Positions 1 through 8,303 of a DNA stretch of 37,096 bases are shown here, in pieces (position 1 is the first letter of the stretch; each line of letters starts with the position of its first letter). The position numbers and the translations under genes are program-made. The stretch comes from an uncultured Helicobacter sp. (GTDB lineage: Bacteria > Campylobacterota > Campylobacteria > Campylobacterales > Helicobacteraceae): the NCBI RefSeq assembly GCF_910577135.1, contig NZ_CAJTLL010000018.1, positions 1 through 37,096 of the forward strand, read 5' to 3'. The notes under the pieces were generated by a model, which made no database searches, had not been told where the DNA came from, and saw nothing but the letters and a program-made list of their open reading frames with translations.

Positions 1-2
1 TT

Positions 3-95
3 GTCCCACCCGTAGCTATAATCATAATATGTGGCTTATTGCTTATATATTGCATTTATTTTCCCTTGCTTGGTTTAGTTTATTGGGAATTTTAG
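3..95 (+). CDS. possible C-terminal end of a membrane protein (cut by window start)
   Basis: An open frame enters from the left edge and stops at 93-95. It encodes about 30 residues, nearly all hydrophobic (runs of Ile, Leu, Val), as expected for a last membrane helix. A second frame (2-142) is also open and hydrophobic, so the frame choice is not secure. No family can be named from so little sequence. An inverted repeat at 186-209 could terminate transcription. Confidence 0.2.
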   Translation, partial: VPPVAIIIICGLLLIYCIYFPLLGLVYWEF

Positions 96-185
96 AGATT
101 CTCTTCTATTATTTCTATGCTATTGCGTTTCGCACTGCGTAAGGCTTTTGCTCGTGTGGAGTGAATCTACACTTCGCGCTATGCA

Positions 186-209
186 GTGTCCTTTTGTAAA
201 AAAGGACAC
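186..209 (+). terminator. hairpin, candidate terminator
   Basis: A perfect 10-bp inverted repeat, GTGTCCTTTT (186-195) and AAAAGGACAC (200-209), with loop GTAA. A third copy of the right arm lies at 241-250. There is no clear T-run after the stem. The rest of 96-421 holds no gene that I can support. Confidence 0.4.
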
Positions 210-370
210 ATCTTGCAAAGAGCAATAGCCCTTAATGCACAAAAGGACACACCTATAGCTAAGATGTTGCCTTATGTATCAAGTGAGATTCTAAAAGAAA
301 GGCACAGAATCAAACTATATGTTTTGTTTTAAGCTAATTGGTATGGAAAGAATTAATATACGACAAGGAG

Positions 371-403
371 AGAGGTTGCTATGCTTTCTTATAAACAACC
401 TCT
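371..403. other. inverted repeat downstream of dnaK
   Basis: AGAGGTTG (371-378) pairs with CAACCTCT (396-403) across a 17-base spacer. It lies beyond the dnaK stop, next to the hairpin at 422-441. It could be part of the 3' end of the heat-shock transcript. Its role is unknown. Confidence 0.25.
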
Positions 404-421
404 ATTGATACAATGCTTTTG

Positions 422-441
422 ACTAGAGAGTAGCCTCTAGT
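422..441 (-). terminator. hairpin just after dnaK
   Basis: ACTAGAG (422-428) and CTCTAGT (435-441) form a perfect 7-bp stem with a 6-base loop. It starts 20 bases past the dnaK stop codon (462-464), where a terminator for the hrcA-grpE-dnaK operon is expected. No strong T-run follows on the minus strand, so efficiency is uncertain. Confidence 0.4.
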
Positions 442-461
442 TGATAATTATACTTAGAATC

Positions 462-2339
462 CTACTCGACTTCCGCGTCAATCACATCATCATCTTTTTT
501 CTTATTGTCTCCATTATTTTGTGCGTTACCTTGTTCTTTGGCATAGGCTGCTTGAGCAAGTTTGCCACTCGCCTCACTTAGAGCTTTGATTTTTGCTTCT
601 AGCTCCTCTTTAGAGGCATTTTCATTTTTGAGGCTTTCTTCTAGTGAAGCAATAGCGTTTTGGATATTTTCTGCCTCATTAGATTCTATCTTGTCCTTAA
701 ACTCATCGAGACTCTTTTTAGTTTGATAGATAAGAGAATCTGCAGAGTTACGCAACTCAATAATCGCCTTTTTCTTTGTGTCCTCCTCCTTGTGTAATTC
801 CGCTTCTTTGACCATTTTTTCAATTTCGGAATCTGAAAGTCCGCTTGAACCGCTGATTTTAATCTCTTGAGATTTGCCTGTGGCTTTGTCTTTAGCAGAA
901 ACGGTGAGGATTCCATTCGCATCAATATCAAAGGTTACTTCGATTTGTGGTACACCGCGAGGCGCAGTAGGGATACCGCTCAAATCAAATCGTCCTAGAG
1001 ATTTATTATCCCGCGCTAATTCGCGTTCGCCTTGCAGCACATTAATACTCACGGCAGGTTGATTATCCTCATAGGTAGAGAAAATTTGCGTTTTCTTTGT
1101 GGGGATTGTTACGCCACGTTCGACTACTTTTGTGCATATACCACCGGCAGTTTCAATCCCTAAGCTTAGGGGTGTTACATCAAGCAAAAGCACATCTTTT
1201 ACATCGCCTTTTAGCACGCCACCTTGCACCGCAGCGCCAACAGCCACGACTTCATCAGGATTCACAGATTTGTTTAATTCCTTGCCAATATAATTCTTTA
1301 CACGCTCTTGCACTTTGGGAATGCGCGTAGAGCCGCCCACCATCACCACTTCACTAATATCGCTTTGAGTAAGCCCAGCGTCTTTAATCACAAATTCAAT
1401 CTTTTTAATTGTATCCTCGATTAAGTCATCAATGAGGCTTTCAAACTTCGCACGAGTGATTTTTTTCACTAAGTGCTTAGGACCACTCGCATCAGCAGTG
1501 ATAAAAGGCAGATTGATTTCTGTTTCTTGTGCGCTACTTAGCTCTTTTTTCGCATTTTCTGCCGCGTCTTTGAGCCGTTGTAATGCCATTACATCATTTT
1601 TCAAATCAATGCCTTCATCGCTTTTAAACTCCTCAGCCGCCCAATCAATGATTCTATTATCAAAGTCATCTCCACCAAGGAACGCATCTCCCCCTGTAGC
1701 AAGCACTTCTACGACATTATCGCCGGTTTCTAGCACGGTAACATCAAATGTCCCCCCGCCTAAGTCATATACCATAATCTTTTCAGCCTCTTTTTTATCT
1801 AGCCCATAGGCAAGTGCCGCTGAAGTAGGTTCATTGATGATTCTAAGCACATTTAATCCCGCAATTGTCCCGGCTTCTTTGGTTGCCTTGCGTTGAGAAT
1901 CGTTAAAATAAGCAGGGACGGTGATGACCGCTTCTGTAACTTCCTCTCCAAGGTAGCTTTGTGCATCCTCTTTGAGCTTCATCAGAATCTTTGCTGAAAT
2001 CTCTTGAGGCGTATAAATCTTATCGGCAATTTCTACTGCACACGCACCATTTCTATCCACGATATTATAAGGCAGCCTTTTTTCTGCCTCTTTTGCCTTA
2101 TCTTCATTAAACATAAGCCCCATAATGCGCTTGATAGAATAAATCGTTTTTTTAGGATTGGTAACAGCTTGTCTCTTAGCCGGCTCACCTACTAGAATCT
2201 CGCCTTTGTCCGTGAAAGCCACGATAGAAGGTGTAGTGTTTTTACCCTCTTTGTTTGCAATGATTTTTGCCTCATTACCCTCATATACTGCCATTGCTGA
2301 ATTTGTTGTTCCTAAGTCTATGCCAATTACTTTTGCCAT
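462..2339 (-). CDS. dnaK: chaperone protein DnaK (Hsp70)
   Basis: Cytosolic Hsp70 chaperone that folds and refolds proteins through ATP-driven cycles with DnaJ and GrpE. The product is 625 residues, the usual length. It opens with the Hsp70 signature [16 protein letters not shown]. The ATPase domain (about 1-385) includes the phosphate-binding motif [11 protein letters not shown] and the motif VGGSTRIP. A substrate-binding domain follows, then an acidic tail ending DAEVE. The start at 2339 is preferred over an in-frame codon at 2387 because the signature begins there and an AAGGAG ribosome site lies 7 bases upstream. It is the last gene of hrcA-grpE-dnaK, 28 bases after grpE, the same order as in H. 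pylori. No defects seen. Confidence 0.98.
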   Translation of the reverse strand: MAKVIGIDLGTTNSAMAVYEGNEAKIIANKEGKNTTPSIVAFTDKGEILVGEPAKRQAVTNPKKTIYSIKRIMGLMFNEDKAKEAEKRLPYNIVDRNGACAVEIADKIYTPQEISAKILMKLKEDAQSYLGEEVTEAVITVPAYFNDSQRKATKEAGTIAGLNVLRIINEPTSAALAYGLDKKEAEKIMVYDLGGGTFDVTVLETGDNVVEVLATGGDAFLGGDDFDNRIIDWAAEEFKSDEGIDLKNDVMALQRLKDAAENAKKELSSAQETEINLPFITADASGPKHLVKKITRAKFESLIDDLIEDTIKKIEFVIKDAGLTQSDISEVVMVGGSTRIPKVQERVKNYIGKELNKSVNPDEVVAVGAAVQGGVLKGDVKDVLLLDVTPLSLGIETAGGICTKVVERGVTIPTKKTQIFSTYEDNQPAVSINVLQGERELARDNKSLGRFDLSGIPTAPRGVPQIEVTFDIDANGILTVSAKDKATGKSQEIKISGSSGLSDSEIEKMVKEAELHKEEDTKKKAIIELRNSADSLIYQTKKSLDEFKDKIESNEAENIQNAIASLEESLKNENASKEELEAKIKALSEASGKLAQAAYAKEQGNAQNNGDNKKKDDDVIDAEVE

Positions 2340-2367
2340 ATTATGCTCCTTTATAATGAAATTAAAA

Positions 2368-2910
2368 TTACGAATTTTTAACGACACTCACCATCGATGG
2401 GCGGAGTATGCGTTGCTTATACACAAAGCCTTTTTGCAAGGTTTGGAGAATCTCTCCATCGTTTTTGTCTGCACTTGGCACTTGCATAAGGCACTCGTGT
2501 AGATTTGGGTCAAACTCGCAATCTGTGGCTATCACTTCCACGCCGTGCTTATTTAACACTTTAATAAAGCTCTCCAATGTGAGCTGCAAACCCTGCGCGA
2601 TAGCCTCTGCTTGAGGGTTGCTCTGTGCGCTCTCTAGGGCTTTTTCTAATGTATCAAGCACAGGCAATAAATCATTCATAATGCGCTCATAAGCGTATTC
2701 TAGGCTTTGATTCTTATCGCGCTCTAGACGTTTTTTAGTATTTTCAAAATCCGCAAACGCCCTTACATATTGGTCTTTTAACTCCTCATATTTGAATTTA
2801 TAATCCTCTGCGCCCTCTGCCACTTGTGAATCTTGCGAGACTTCTTCTTGCGTAGTTTGGGTAGATTCTATATCTTCTTGCGAATCTTGTGCGTTTTCTT
2901 GCTCTTGCAT
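2368..2910 (-). CDS. grpE: nucleotide exchange factor GrpE
   Basis: Exchange factor that removes ADP from DnaK. The product is 180 residues: an acidic Gln/Glu-rich N-terminal tail (1-35), a long helix containing [14 protein letters not shown], then the C-terminal beta domain with the GVEVI and FDPNLHECL region typical of GrpE. The ATG at 2910 is preferred over a GTG six bases earlier because it has GGAG at 6-base spacing. It sits between hrcA (14-base gap) and dnaK (28-base gap), so it is presumably co-transcribed and under the same HrcA control. The length is normal for epsilonproteobacteria. Confidence 0.96.
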   Translation of the reverse strand: MQEQENAQDSQEDIESTQTTQEEVSQDSQVAEGAEDYKFKYEELKDQYVRAFADFENTKKRLERDKNQSLEYAYERIMNDLLPVLDTLEKALESAQSNPQAEAIAQGLQLTLESFIKVLNKHGVEVIATDCEFDPNLHECLMQVPSADKNDGEILQTLQKGFVYKQRILRPSMVSVVKNS

Positions 2911-2924
2911 AATCACTCCTTTAT

Positions 2925-3719
2925 TTAAGATTGAATCATTTCAAAAAAATGGGTAAAGTCTCTATCTAATGCTCCGACACAGAGGATTCTACTCTTTTTA
3001 TCGGGGTGAGATTTTAGCCGCATTTCTTGCATAACTGCCATATAACCTTTAGGTAGCACCTCCTCATAATATATGCCATTTTGCAGTGAATCAAATATGC
3101 TTCCATCGATGATGGAGTAAAAGCTTTGCTCACTACTATTGCCACTATATGCTTGCATCAAAGCCCCTACGCCAAAACGCTCTAGGTTGCGGCTCTGCAC
3201 ACAGGAGAGAGCATCAAGCACACTCTGCGCGCGTACCTGATAGGCGATATTACGCACATCGACAATCTCTAGTCCCTTTAACTCGTGCAAAAACCGCTCT
3301 AAAGCGCTAGAGAAAGGCAAGGTAATGCCTATATGCTCAAATTCAAGCAGTAGCTTCTGCTCGTCTAATCGCGTGATGGCACAAAGCCGATTGCTCTGCT
3401 CGATACTCACCACGCAAAATAAATCTGTCAAAAAACACGCCTCTTTGATACCCTCTAGTGAATCTGTCTCTATCCCTAGTCGTGTATCAAGCTGCCTATA
3501 CCAATATGACTTCAAAGCCTCAAGCGTGGGAATACGACCGCTACTAATATGCGGCTGAAAAAGCAATCCCTCATCAGCCAATGTTTTGAAGTAGTTGCGT
3601 ATAGTTGCCGATGAGATTTTGGTATTCATAAGTGTTTTTAAAGATTCCGAGCCAATAGGCTCTCTGTGCTTTAAATACTCTACGATAACGCGAGAAAGCA
3701 ACATTTCTTTTTTACTCAT
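2925..3719 (-). CDS. hrcA: heat-inducible transcription repressor HrcA
   Basis: DNA-binding repressor of class I heat-shock genes that binds CIRCE operators. The product is 264 residues (two adjacent ATGs at 3722 and 3719; AAGAGG fits the second better). The N-terminal winged helix-turn-helix (about 1-75) includes [11 protein letters not shown] and [18 protein letters not shown], both characteristic of HrcA. The rest is the shorter GAF-like and dimerisation region seen in Helicobacter, compared with about 340 residues in Bacillus. It is the first gene of the operon. A promoter with a CIRCE-like repeat lies about 100 bases upstream, which suggests autoregulation. Confidence 0.95.
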   Translation of the reverse strand: MSKKEMLLSRVIVEYLKHREPIGSESLKTLMNTKISSATIRNYFKTLADEGLLFQPHISSGRIPTLEALKSYWYRQLDTRLGIETDSLEGIKEACFLTDLFCVVSIEQSNRLCAITRLDEQKLLLEFEHIGITLPFSSALERFLHELKGLEIVDVRNIAYQVRAQSVLDALSCVQSRNLERFGVGALMQAYSGNSSEQSFYSIIDGSIFDSLQNGIYYEEVLPKGYMAVMQEMRLKSHPDKKSRILCVGALDRDFTHFFEMIQS

Positions 3720-3822
3720 CATACCTCTTGTCTCATCATTTCATATTATGTTTTGCGTTATTGCTTACATAAATGTTATGATTTTTTAAGTTTTGTTTCA
3801 ATTTCTTGCTGAAACGAGAAGT

Positions 3823-3831
3823 ATTATAGCA
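3823..3831 (-). promoter_or_regulatory. extended -10 promoter of hrcA-grpE-dnaK
   Basis: On the minus strand this reads TGCTATAAT, a perfect extended -10. Transcription would start near 3816, giving a leader of about 95 bases before hrcA. The CIRCE-like inverted repeat lies directly upstream and covers the -35 position. Confidence 0.6.
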
Positions 3832-3832
3832 T

Positions 3833-3867
3833 AAATTTAGCAAATAAATCAAAATATTGCTAAATTT
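3833..3867. promoter_or_regulatory. CIRCE-like HrcA operator
   Basis: A perfect 11-bp inverted repeat: AAATTTAGCAA at 3833-3843 and TTGCTAAATTT at 3857-3867. CIRCE is TTAGCACTC-N9-GAGTGCTAA, which places TTAGCA and TGCTAA 15 bases apart. Here TTAGCA (3837-3842) and TGCTAA (3858-3863) are also exactly 15 bases apart, while the inner CTC/GAG bases are not kept. It is adjacent to the -10 of the operon that encodes HrcA, so autorepression is the natural reading. The function is inferred. Confidence 0.55.
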
Positions 3868-4237
3868 TATAAAACTTTAGTATATCAATATAAACTTATA
3901 TAAATAAATTTACTAAAAAATTCTAAATAATATAATTTATATTTAATATTCATTTGGAGTGATACTAGAAGCGTAACTTTATAAAACAAATGCCGTAATC
4001 GCTTTTTGCAATTAGCGGAGGCGAGTAACAATCTAGCGAAATTGCCTCCTTTCCCGATATTATGCACTACGAAAGCCAAGCGAGAAAACGGATAGGATTA
4101 TTCTTGTTAAAAACCTCGTTATAAACATTAACTTTAAACTCTTTGTGTTATTTTCTACAAGGGGCGAGTAGTATATTTTACAAGTGTAGATAGACACTGC
4201 GTGTGTAATATGAATATTTCGTGTAATTTAATATGTT
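3868..4237. other. AT-rich intergenic region without a supported gene
   Basis: The stretch between the hrcA promoter and the next gene is very AT-rich at 3870-3960. It holds only short open frames without ribosome sites or recognisable protein features. A small inverted pair GGAGGC/GCCTCC lies near 4017-4051. I see no RNA gene here. Confidence 0.3.
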
Positions 4238-4264
4238 AAGTTGGGATATATTTAATCCCAACTT
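4238..4264. terminator. strong hairpin in intergenic region
   Basis: AAGTTGGGAT (4238-4247) and ATCCCAACTT (4255-4264) form a perfect 10-bp stem with a 7-base loop. No T-run follows on the plus strand. It may insulate the divergent heat-shock promoter from the genes that start near 4391. Confidence 0.4.
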
Positions 4265-4375
4265 GTGAGCGGATAATTTTAGAATCTTATTTGTTATTTT
4301 TATATAATTCATTAGGTTTTTACACCATTTTGATACACCCATTTTTCTATGATTTTTGCCTCATTACCTACAAAA

Positions 4376-4384
4376 TGTTACAAT
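4376..4384 (+). promoter_or_regulatory. extended -10, possible leaderless promoter
   Basis: The sequence TGTTACAAT is a good extended -10. Its hexamer ends 6 bases before the ATG at 4391, where transcription would be expected to start. No Shine-Dalgarno sequence is visible before that ATG. Together these suggest a leaderless mRNA. Confidence 0.4.
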
Positions 4385-4390
4385 CGCCTT

Positions 4391-5020
4391 ATGAATATAC
4401 ATACTTCACAAGTCAGCGAGCAGCTTATAATCGATATAGCCAATATGTCACTTTCTATGTTTAGAAAGAATTTTTTTGGCGTGTTTCACGGAGCTATTTC
4501 CGCACGTCTGTCTAAAAACCGCTTCCTTATTAATAAGCAACACGTCGTTTTTGACAATCTCAATGCAGATTCTATGATTATGCTCTATCATAAAGAGGAC
4601 TATCGCTGGAATGAGGCAAGTCTCCACGCCCCTATCCACGCAGCAATTTATAAATCCTTTAGCGAGGCGAAATTTATAGCCTATGCTATGCCACCTTATC
4701 TTGTTTCATATTCCCTTAAATACGATGTTTTAGAGCCTAAGGATTATTTTGGCTATAAGTTTTTAGCCCCGCATATTGATATTTTTGACCCCAAGGATTA
4801 TGAGAGCTGGGCAGAACGTGCCGATACGGACATCCCTCGATATTTTAAAGAGCATTCTCACTCTTTTATGCTTATTAGAGGCTATGGGGTGTATGTGTAT
4901 GCACGAGACCTCTATACCCTTGCCAAAACGATTGCGCTTGTTGAAAATTCCTGTAAAATCGCTCATTATAACACAGATCTAGGAGAATCTTTTCAGGTAA
5001 GTCCAAGATATGATATTTAA
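4391..5020 (+). CDS. class II aldolase/adducin-fold protein lacking metal ligands
   Basis: The product is 209 residues and resembles the class II aldolase/adducin fold from end to end. It has an N-terminal helix, the EASLHAPIHAAIY segment (normally E...lHa.iY), and a C-terminal MLIRGYGVYVYARDLYTLAKTIALVE segment (normally llrnHGv.v.G.d...A...ae.lE). The zinc-binding HTH of true aldolases is replaced by AYAMPP. The third ligand, normally in NHG, reads GYG. Catalysis by the usual mechanism is therefore unlikely; a structural or binding role like the adducin head is possible. The start at 4391 is preferred over the upstream frame because a -10 box lies just before it. It is the first gene of a plus-strand run with pepD and argC. 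Confidence 0.6.
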   Translation: MNIHTSQVSEQLIIDIANMSLSMFRKNFFGVFHGAISARLSKNRFLINKQHVVFDNLNADSMIMLYHKEDYRWNEASLHAPIHAAIYKSFSEAKFIAYAMPPYLVSYSLKYDVLEPKDYFGYKFLAPHIDIFDPKDYESWAERADTDIPRYFKEHSHSFMLIRGYGVYVYARDLYTLAKTIALVENSCKIAHYNTDLGESFQVSPRYDI

Positions 5021-5029
5021 GGATAGAGA

Positions 5030-6394
5030 ATGAATCCATTTGCTACACATTGTTTAGAGACATTTCACAATCTTTGCACGATTCCCCATTGTAGCTTTCA
5101 TACGCAGGATATGTTTGTCTATCTTTGCACTACGTTAAAAGACAAGGGCTATGAGGTGCAAAGTGATGAGGCAAAAAATATTTATGCCAAAAAGGGCAAT
5201 CCTAAAATTTGCCTCCAAAGCCATTATGATATGGTGTGCGTAGGGGATTCTACACAGCACAAAGGTGTGAAAACTATAGAAAAAGATGGCTTTTTATACG
5301 CGCAAAACTCCTCTCTTGGCGCGGATAATGGCATAGGCATAGCGTGTATGCTTACTCAAAATGCGAGTGATATTGAACTACTTTTTACCAATGATGAGGA
5401 AGTGGGTATGATAGGGGCTAATGCCTTGAGTATGGGGATTAGCTCACATTTGCTGCTCAATCTTGATAGTGAGGATTTAAATGAGATTGTGCTAGGTTGC
5501 GCGGGAGGAGCGGATATAGAATGCTCTATCAATCTCAAGCCTTTTTTGCAGCCTATAAAAACACTGTTAAAGAACTATCCTTATATCTATCATATCACAA
5601 GCAGGGGCTTTAATGGCGGACATAGCGGGATTAATATCCATAAAAATATAGAAAATGCCATTGTTGAATATGGCTTTTTGCTTTTCACACTCAATGCCTA
5701 TATTATTACGTTAAATGCAGGGGAAAAGCGCAATTCTATCCCAGCCGGGCTAGATTCTATCATTCTATGCGACAAGCCTCTACCCTCATCTTTTAGCACA
5801 GCAGATAATGCCTTTTTTGACATCAAACCCCTAGAACATTTAGATTCGTATGAAATGGCATATCATAAGGACGCGATTGTGCCGCTTATCTGTGGCATAC
5901 ATAGCGGCGTGTATGTGGCTTCGGCACAAGGCACTCTCTCTTCGCTTAATCTCTCGCTTTTAGAGCAAGATGGCATAGATTCCTTGCGACTTATAATGAT
6001 GACTCGTGCAAATACTCAAACCCTTTTAGAACGCAATATCGCACGATTGCAGACTATCTTACCATATTTGAATCCGCATTGCACCTTTAAAACAAGCGGA
6101 CATTACAGTCCGTGGGAGAAAAGCATCTCACCCAATCACAAAGCCCTTGAATTATTATGCGATATTTATAAGACACATAACATTATGCCACATATCACAC
6201 AAATCCACGCTGGACTTGAATGTGGCATCTTAAAGCGACAAATTCTCCTCTATAGCTCCATTTCTCACCTTGATGTAATTTCTATTGGTCCTACTATCAA
6301 CGCTCCGCATAGTTGTAATGAATCGCTTGATTTAGCGCATTTTGATACATTTTGTGCTATCTTGAATGATTTTATTATGGCGTATAAGGCTTAA
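5030..6394 (+). CDS. pepD: PepD-like dipeptidase (M20 family, aminoacyl-histidine dipeptidase)
   Basis: Cytosolic zinc dipeptidase, 454 residues, slightly shorter than E. coli PepD (about 485). Visible M20 metal and catalytic motifs are QSHYDMV (H65), SLGADNGIG (D99), NDEEVGM (E123, E124) and NLDSED (D146). The following IVLGCAGGADIE is typical of the PepD branch. A small dimerisation domain lies in the middle (about 170-350, with SRGFNGGHSGINIHKN). It starts 9 bases after the aldolase-like gene with GGA in the gap, and is followed 3 bases later by argC, so the three look co-transcribed. Substrate range beyond dipeptides is not predictable here. Confidence 0.88.
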   Translation: MNPFATHCLETFHNLCTIPHCSFHTQDMFVYLCTTLKDKGYEVQSDEAKNIYAKKGNPKICLQSHYDMVCVGDSTQHKGVKTIEKDGFLYAQNSSLGADNGIGIACMLTQNASDIELLFTNDEEVGMIGANALSMGISSHLLLNLDSEDLNEIVLGCAGGADIECSINLKPFLQPIKTLLKNYPYIYHITSRGFNGGHSGINIHKNIENAIVEYGFLLFTLNAYIITLNAGEKRNSIPAGLDSIILCDKPLPSSFSTADNAFFDIKPLEHLDSYEMAYHKDAIVPLICGIHSGVYVASAQGTLSSLNLSLLEQDGIDSLRLIMMTRANTQTLLERNIARLQTILPYLNPHCTFKTSGHYSPWEKSISPNHKALELLCDIYKTHNIMPHITQIHAGLECGILKRQILLYSSISHLDVISIGPTINAPHSCNESLDLAHFDTFCAILNDFIMAYKA

Positions 6395-6397
6395 GCT

Positions 6398-7438
6398 ATG
6401 AGTGTGTCTATTAATGTAGGAATCATCGGCGTGAGTGGCTATACAGGCTTAGAGCTTGTAAAGCTACTTATCAATCACCCTATTTTCAATCTTAATTATG
6501 TGGCAAATACACAAGGAGGAGCAGAACTAGCGCAGATTCACAAAATGCTCTCCTCACTTGATTTGGCGCATTTGCCTATCTATCAGGCAGACGCAAAAGC
6601 CGCCATAGAATCGTGCAGTTTGCTTTTCCTTGCCCTTCCTCACAAAAATGCTATGGCAATGACAAAGGAGATTTTTGCACTTAAACATAATGCTAAAATC
6701 ATTGATTTATCAGCGGATTATCGCTTGAATACAGCAAATTATGAATCCTATTATTGCCCACATATTGATAAGGAAAATCTCGCTCACGCCGTATATGGGC
6801 TGCCTGAATATTATCGTAAAGATATACAAAAGGCTCATCTTATCGCTAATCCGGGCTGTTACCCTACTGCTACACTTCTCGCCCTGCTACCTTTTGTGCC
6901 CTATATTGATGGCTCTTGTGGAGTATTTGTCGATGCTAAAAGTGGCGTGAGCGGTGCGGGTAAATCTCTCACAGATAATACGCATTTCCCTCATATTAAT
7001 GAGAATCTTTTTAGCTATTCGCCGCTTACACATCGCCATCAAATAGAGATTACACAAAAATGCCATGATATTAGCAAAGAAGGCTTAGATATTGTCTTTG
7101 TCCCTCATCTTATGCCTATCACACGTGGTATGTTAGTGAGTGTGTTTGCCACGCTTAAAGCCCCTCTTTCATCACAAGAAGCCCAAGAGATTCTATCCCA
7201 AGCCTACAAAAATGAGCCATTTGTAAGAATCCGCGAAAATCCTGTCAGTATCGCCCACACTGCAGGCAGCCATTTTTGCGATATTTTTGTCGCAAGCAGT
7301 GGTAAAAATCTCTATATCAATTCATCAATTGATAATCTTTTACGAGGAGCTAGCTCACAAGCTCTTGTCAATGCCAATCTTATGTGTGGCTTGAAAGAAA
7401 ATTTAGGTGTGCCTTTGGTGTCTTATGGCTTATACTAA
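6398..7438 (+). CDS. argC: N-acetyl-gamma-glutamyl-phosphate reductase ArgC
   Basis: Third step of arginine synthesis: NADPH-dependent reduction of N-acetylglutamyl phosphate to the semialdehyde. The product is 346 residues, a full-length enzyme. The N-terminal Rossmann motif is VGIIGVSGYTGLEL (8-20). The catalytic cysteine is C154 in NPGCYPT. The conserved SGVSGAGKSL and HRHQIEI segments are present. The ATG at 6398 follows the pepD stop by 3 bases. H. pylori lacks this gene and needs arginine, whereas enterohepatic species carry it. No other arg genes are in the window. Confidence 0.97.
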   Translation: MSVSINVGIIGVSGYTGLELVKLLINHPIFNLNYVANTQGGAELAQIHKMLSSLDLAHLPIYQADAKAAIESCSLLFLALPHKNAMAMTKEIFALKHNAKIIDLSADYRLNTANYESYYCPHIDKENLAHAVYGLPEYYRKDIQKAHLIANPGCYPTATLLALLPFVPYIDGSCGVFVDAKSGVSGAGKSLTDNTHFPHINENLFSYSPLTHRHQIEITQKCHDISKEGLDIVFVPHLMPITRGMLVSVFATLKAPLSSQEAQEILSQAYKNEPFVRIRENPVSIAHTAGSHFCDIFVASSGKNLYINSSIDNLLRGASSQALVNANLMCGLKENLGVPLVSYGLY

Positions 7439-8303
7439 CACAAATGAGAATCTTAGCCAAACCGCGTCCTTATGGGATAATGCCCCATATATTAAAAATG
7501 ATGCGATTTTCATAGCAGATTCGCATTTTATGCCTTTAGATATGCCGCTTAATGAGAAGGGCAGAGACGCCTCACAAGCACTTCTTGCATATTTTGAAAA
7601 CCTTAACAACAATCCGCACACTATCCCCTCGCAAATATTCCTTATGGGAGACATTGCTCATCTTTTGCTTGGAGGGGTGGATTCTAGTCATAGGGCAAAC
7701 CACGCCCTTTTAGCCCATATAGAATCTTTAAGCCAAAAAAGCCAGATATGGTGGTTTGAGGGCAATCACGACTTTGGACTTAAGGCTTCTTTTAAGGGAT
7801 TGCCTTGTTTAGAATCTGTGTATCTTATCCCACGCACAGAGCAGCCTAAAGCTTTTATTTATGAGTCTCAAAATACAAAAAAACATCTCCTCCTCGCACA
7901 CGGAGATATATTTCTTAATGCAAAATATGAGTTTTATATCCGCTTGATGAATACAAGATATTTGCGTTTTTTGATTTACTTACTTGATAATGTAACCTTT
8001 GGTAATCTCTACCACTCTATCGCCAAAAAAGTTAATCACAATACTATTAGGGTAGGCAAAGTCTCTATGGAGCATTTTGCTCCTATGCGCATTAATGCTT
8101 ACCGCACTTATATGCAGCATATTATTCAAGGCAAAATGCAAGATATTGATGTGATTATTGAGGGGCATTTTCATATTGGCAAAACATACAAAGGCAATAA
8201 TGATGAGACTTTGTATGTATCCCTACCTTCATTTTATGTTAGTAGAAGTATTTTTGATATAAAATCAATATTTCATAACACCTCATTCGCACAAGGAGAA
8301 TAA
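7425..8303 (+). CDS. calcineurin-like metallophosphoesterase, LpxH-like
   Basis: The product is 292 residues and carries a complete binuclear metallophosphoesterase site: DSH (D32, H34), GDI (D76), GNHD (114-116), AHGD (159-161) and GHFH near residue 250. This motif set and size fit the UDP-2,3-diacylglucosamine hydrolase type of lipid A synthesis, so an LpxH-like role is possible. The family also has other substrates. The ATG at 7425 overlaps the argC end by 14 bases. A GTG at 7407 would extend it by 6 residues and cannot be excluded. It ends in GGAGAATAA, which also carries the ribosome site for cheV. Confidence 0.72.
   Translation: MAYTNTNENLSQTASLWDNAPYIKNDAIFIADSHFMPLDMPLNEKGRDASQALLAYFENLNNNPHTIPSQIFLMGDIAHLLLGGVDSSHRANHALLAHIESLSQKSQIWWFEGNHDFGLKASFKGLPCLESVYLIPRTEQPKAFIYESQNTKKHLLLAHGDIFLNAKYEFYIRLMNTRYLRFLIYLLDNVTFGNLYHSIAKKVNHNTIRVGKVSMEHFAPMRINAYRTYMQHIIQGKMQDIDVIIEGHFHIGKTYKGNNDETLYVSLPSFYVSRSIFDIKSIFHNTSFAQGE

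Noticed and set aside
186..250. The three AAAAGGACAC arms as a CRISPR or iteron array
   Set aside because: Only three short copies, one inverted, with unequal spacing. A hairpin explains two of them.
1432..1809. Long open frame antisense to dnaK
   Set aside because: dnaK is unmistakable on the other strand, and the antisense frame has no ribosome site or protein-like features.
3885..4079. 64-codon frame in the intergenic region after hrcA
   Set aside because: No ribosome site, mixed composition, and no conserved features. It is probably chance in AT-rich DNA.
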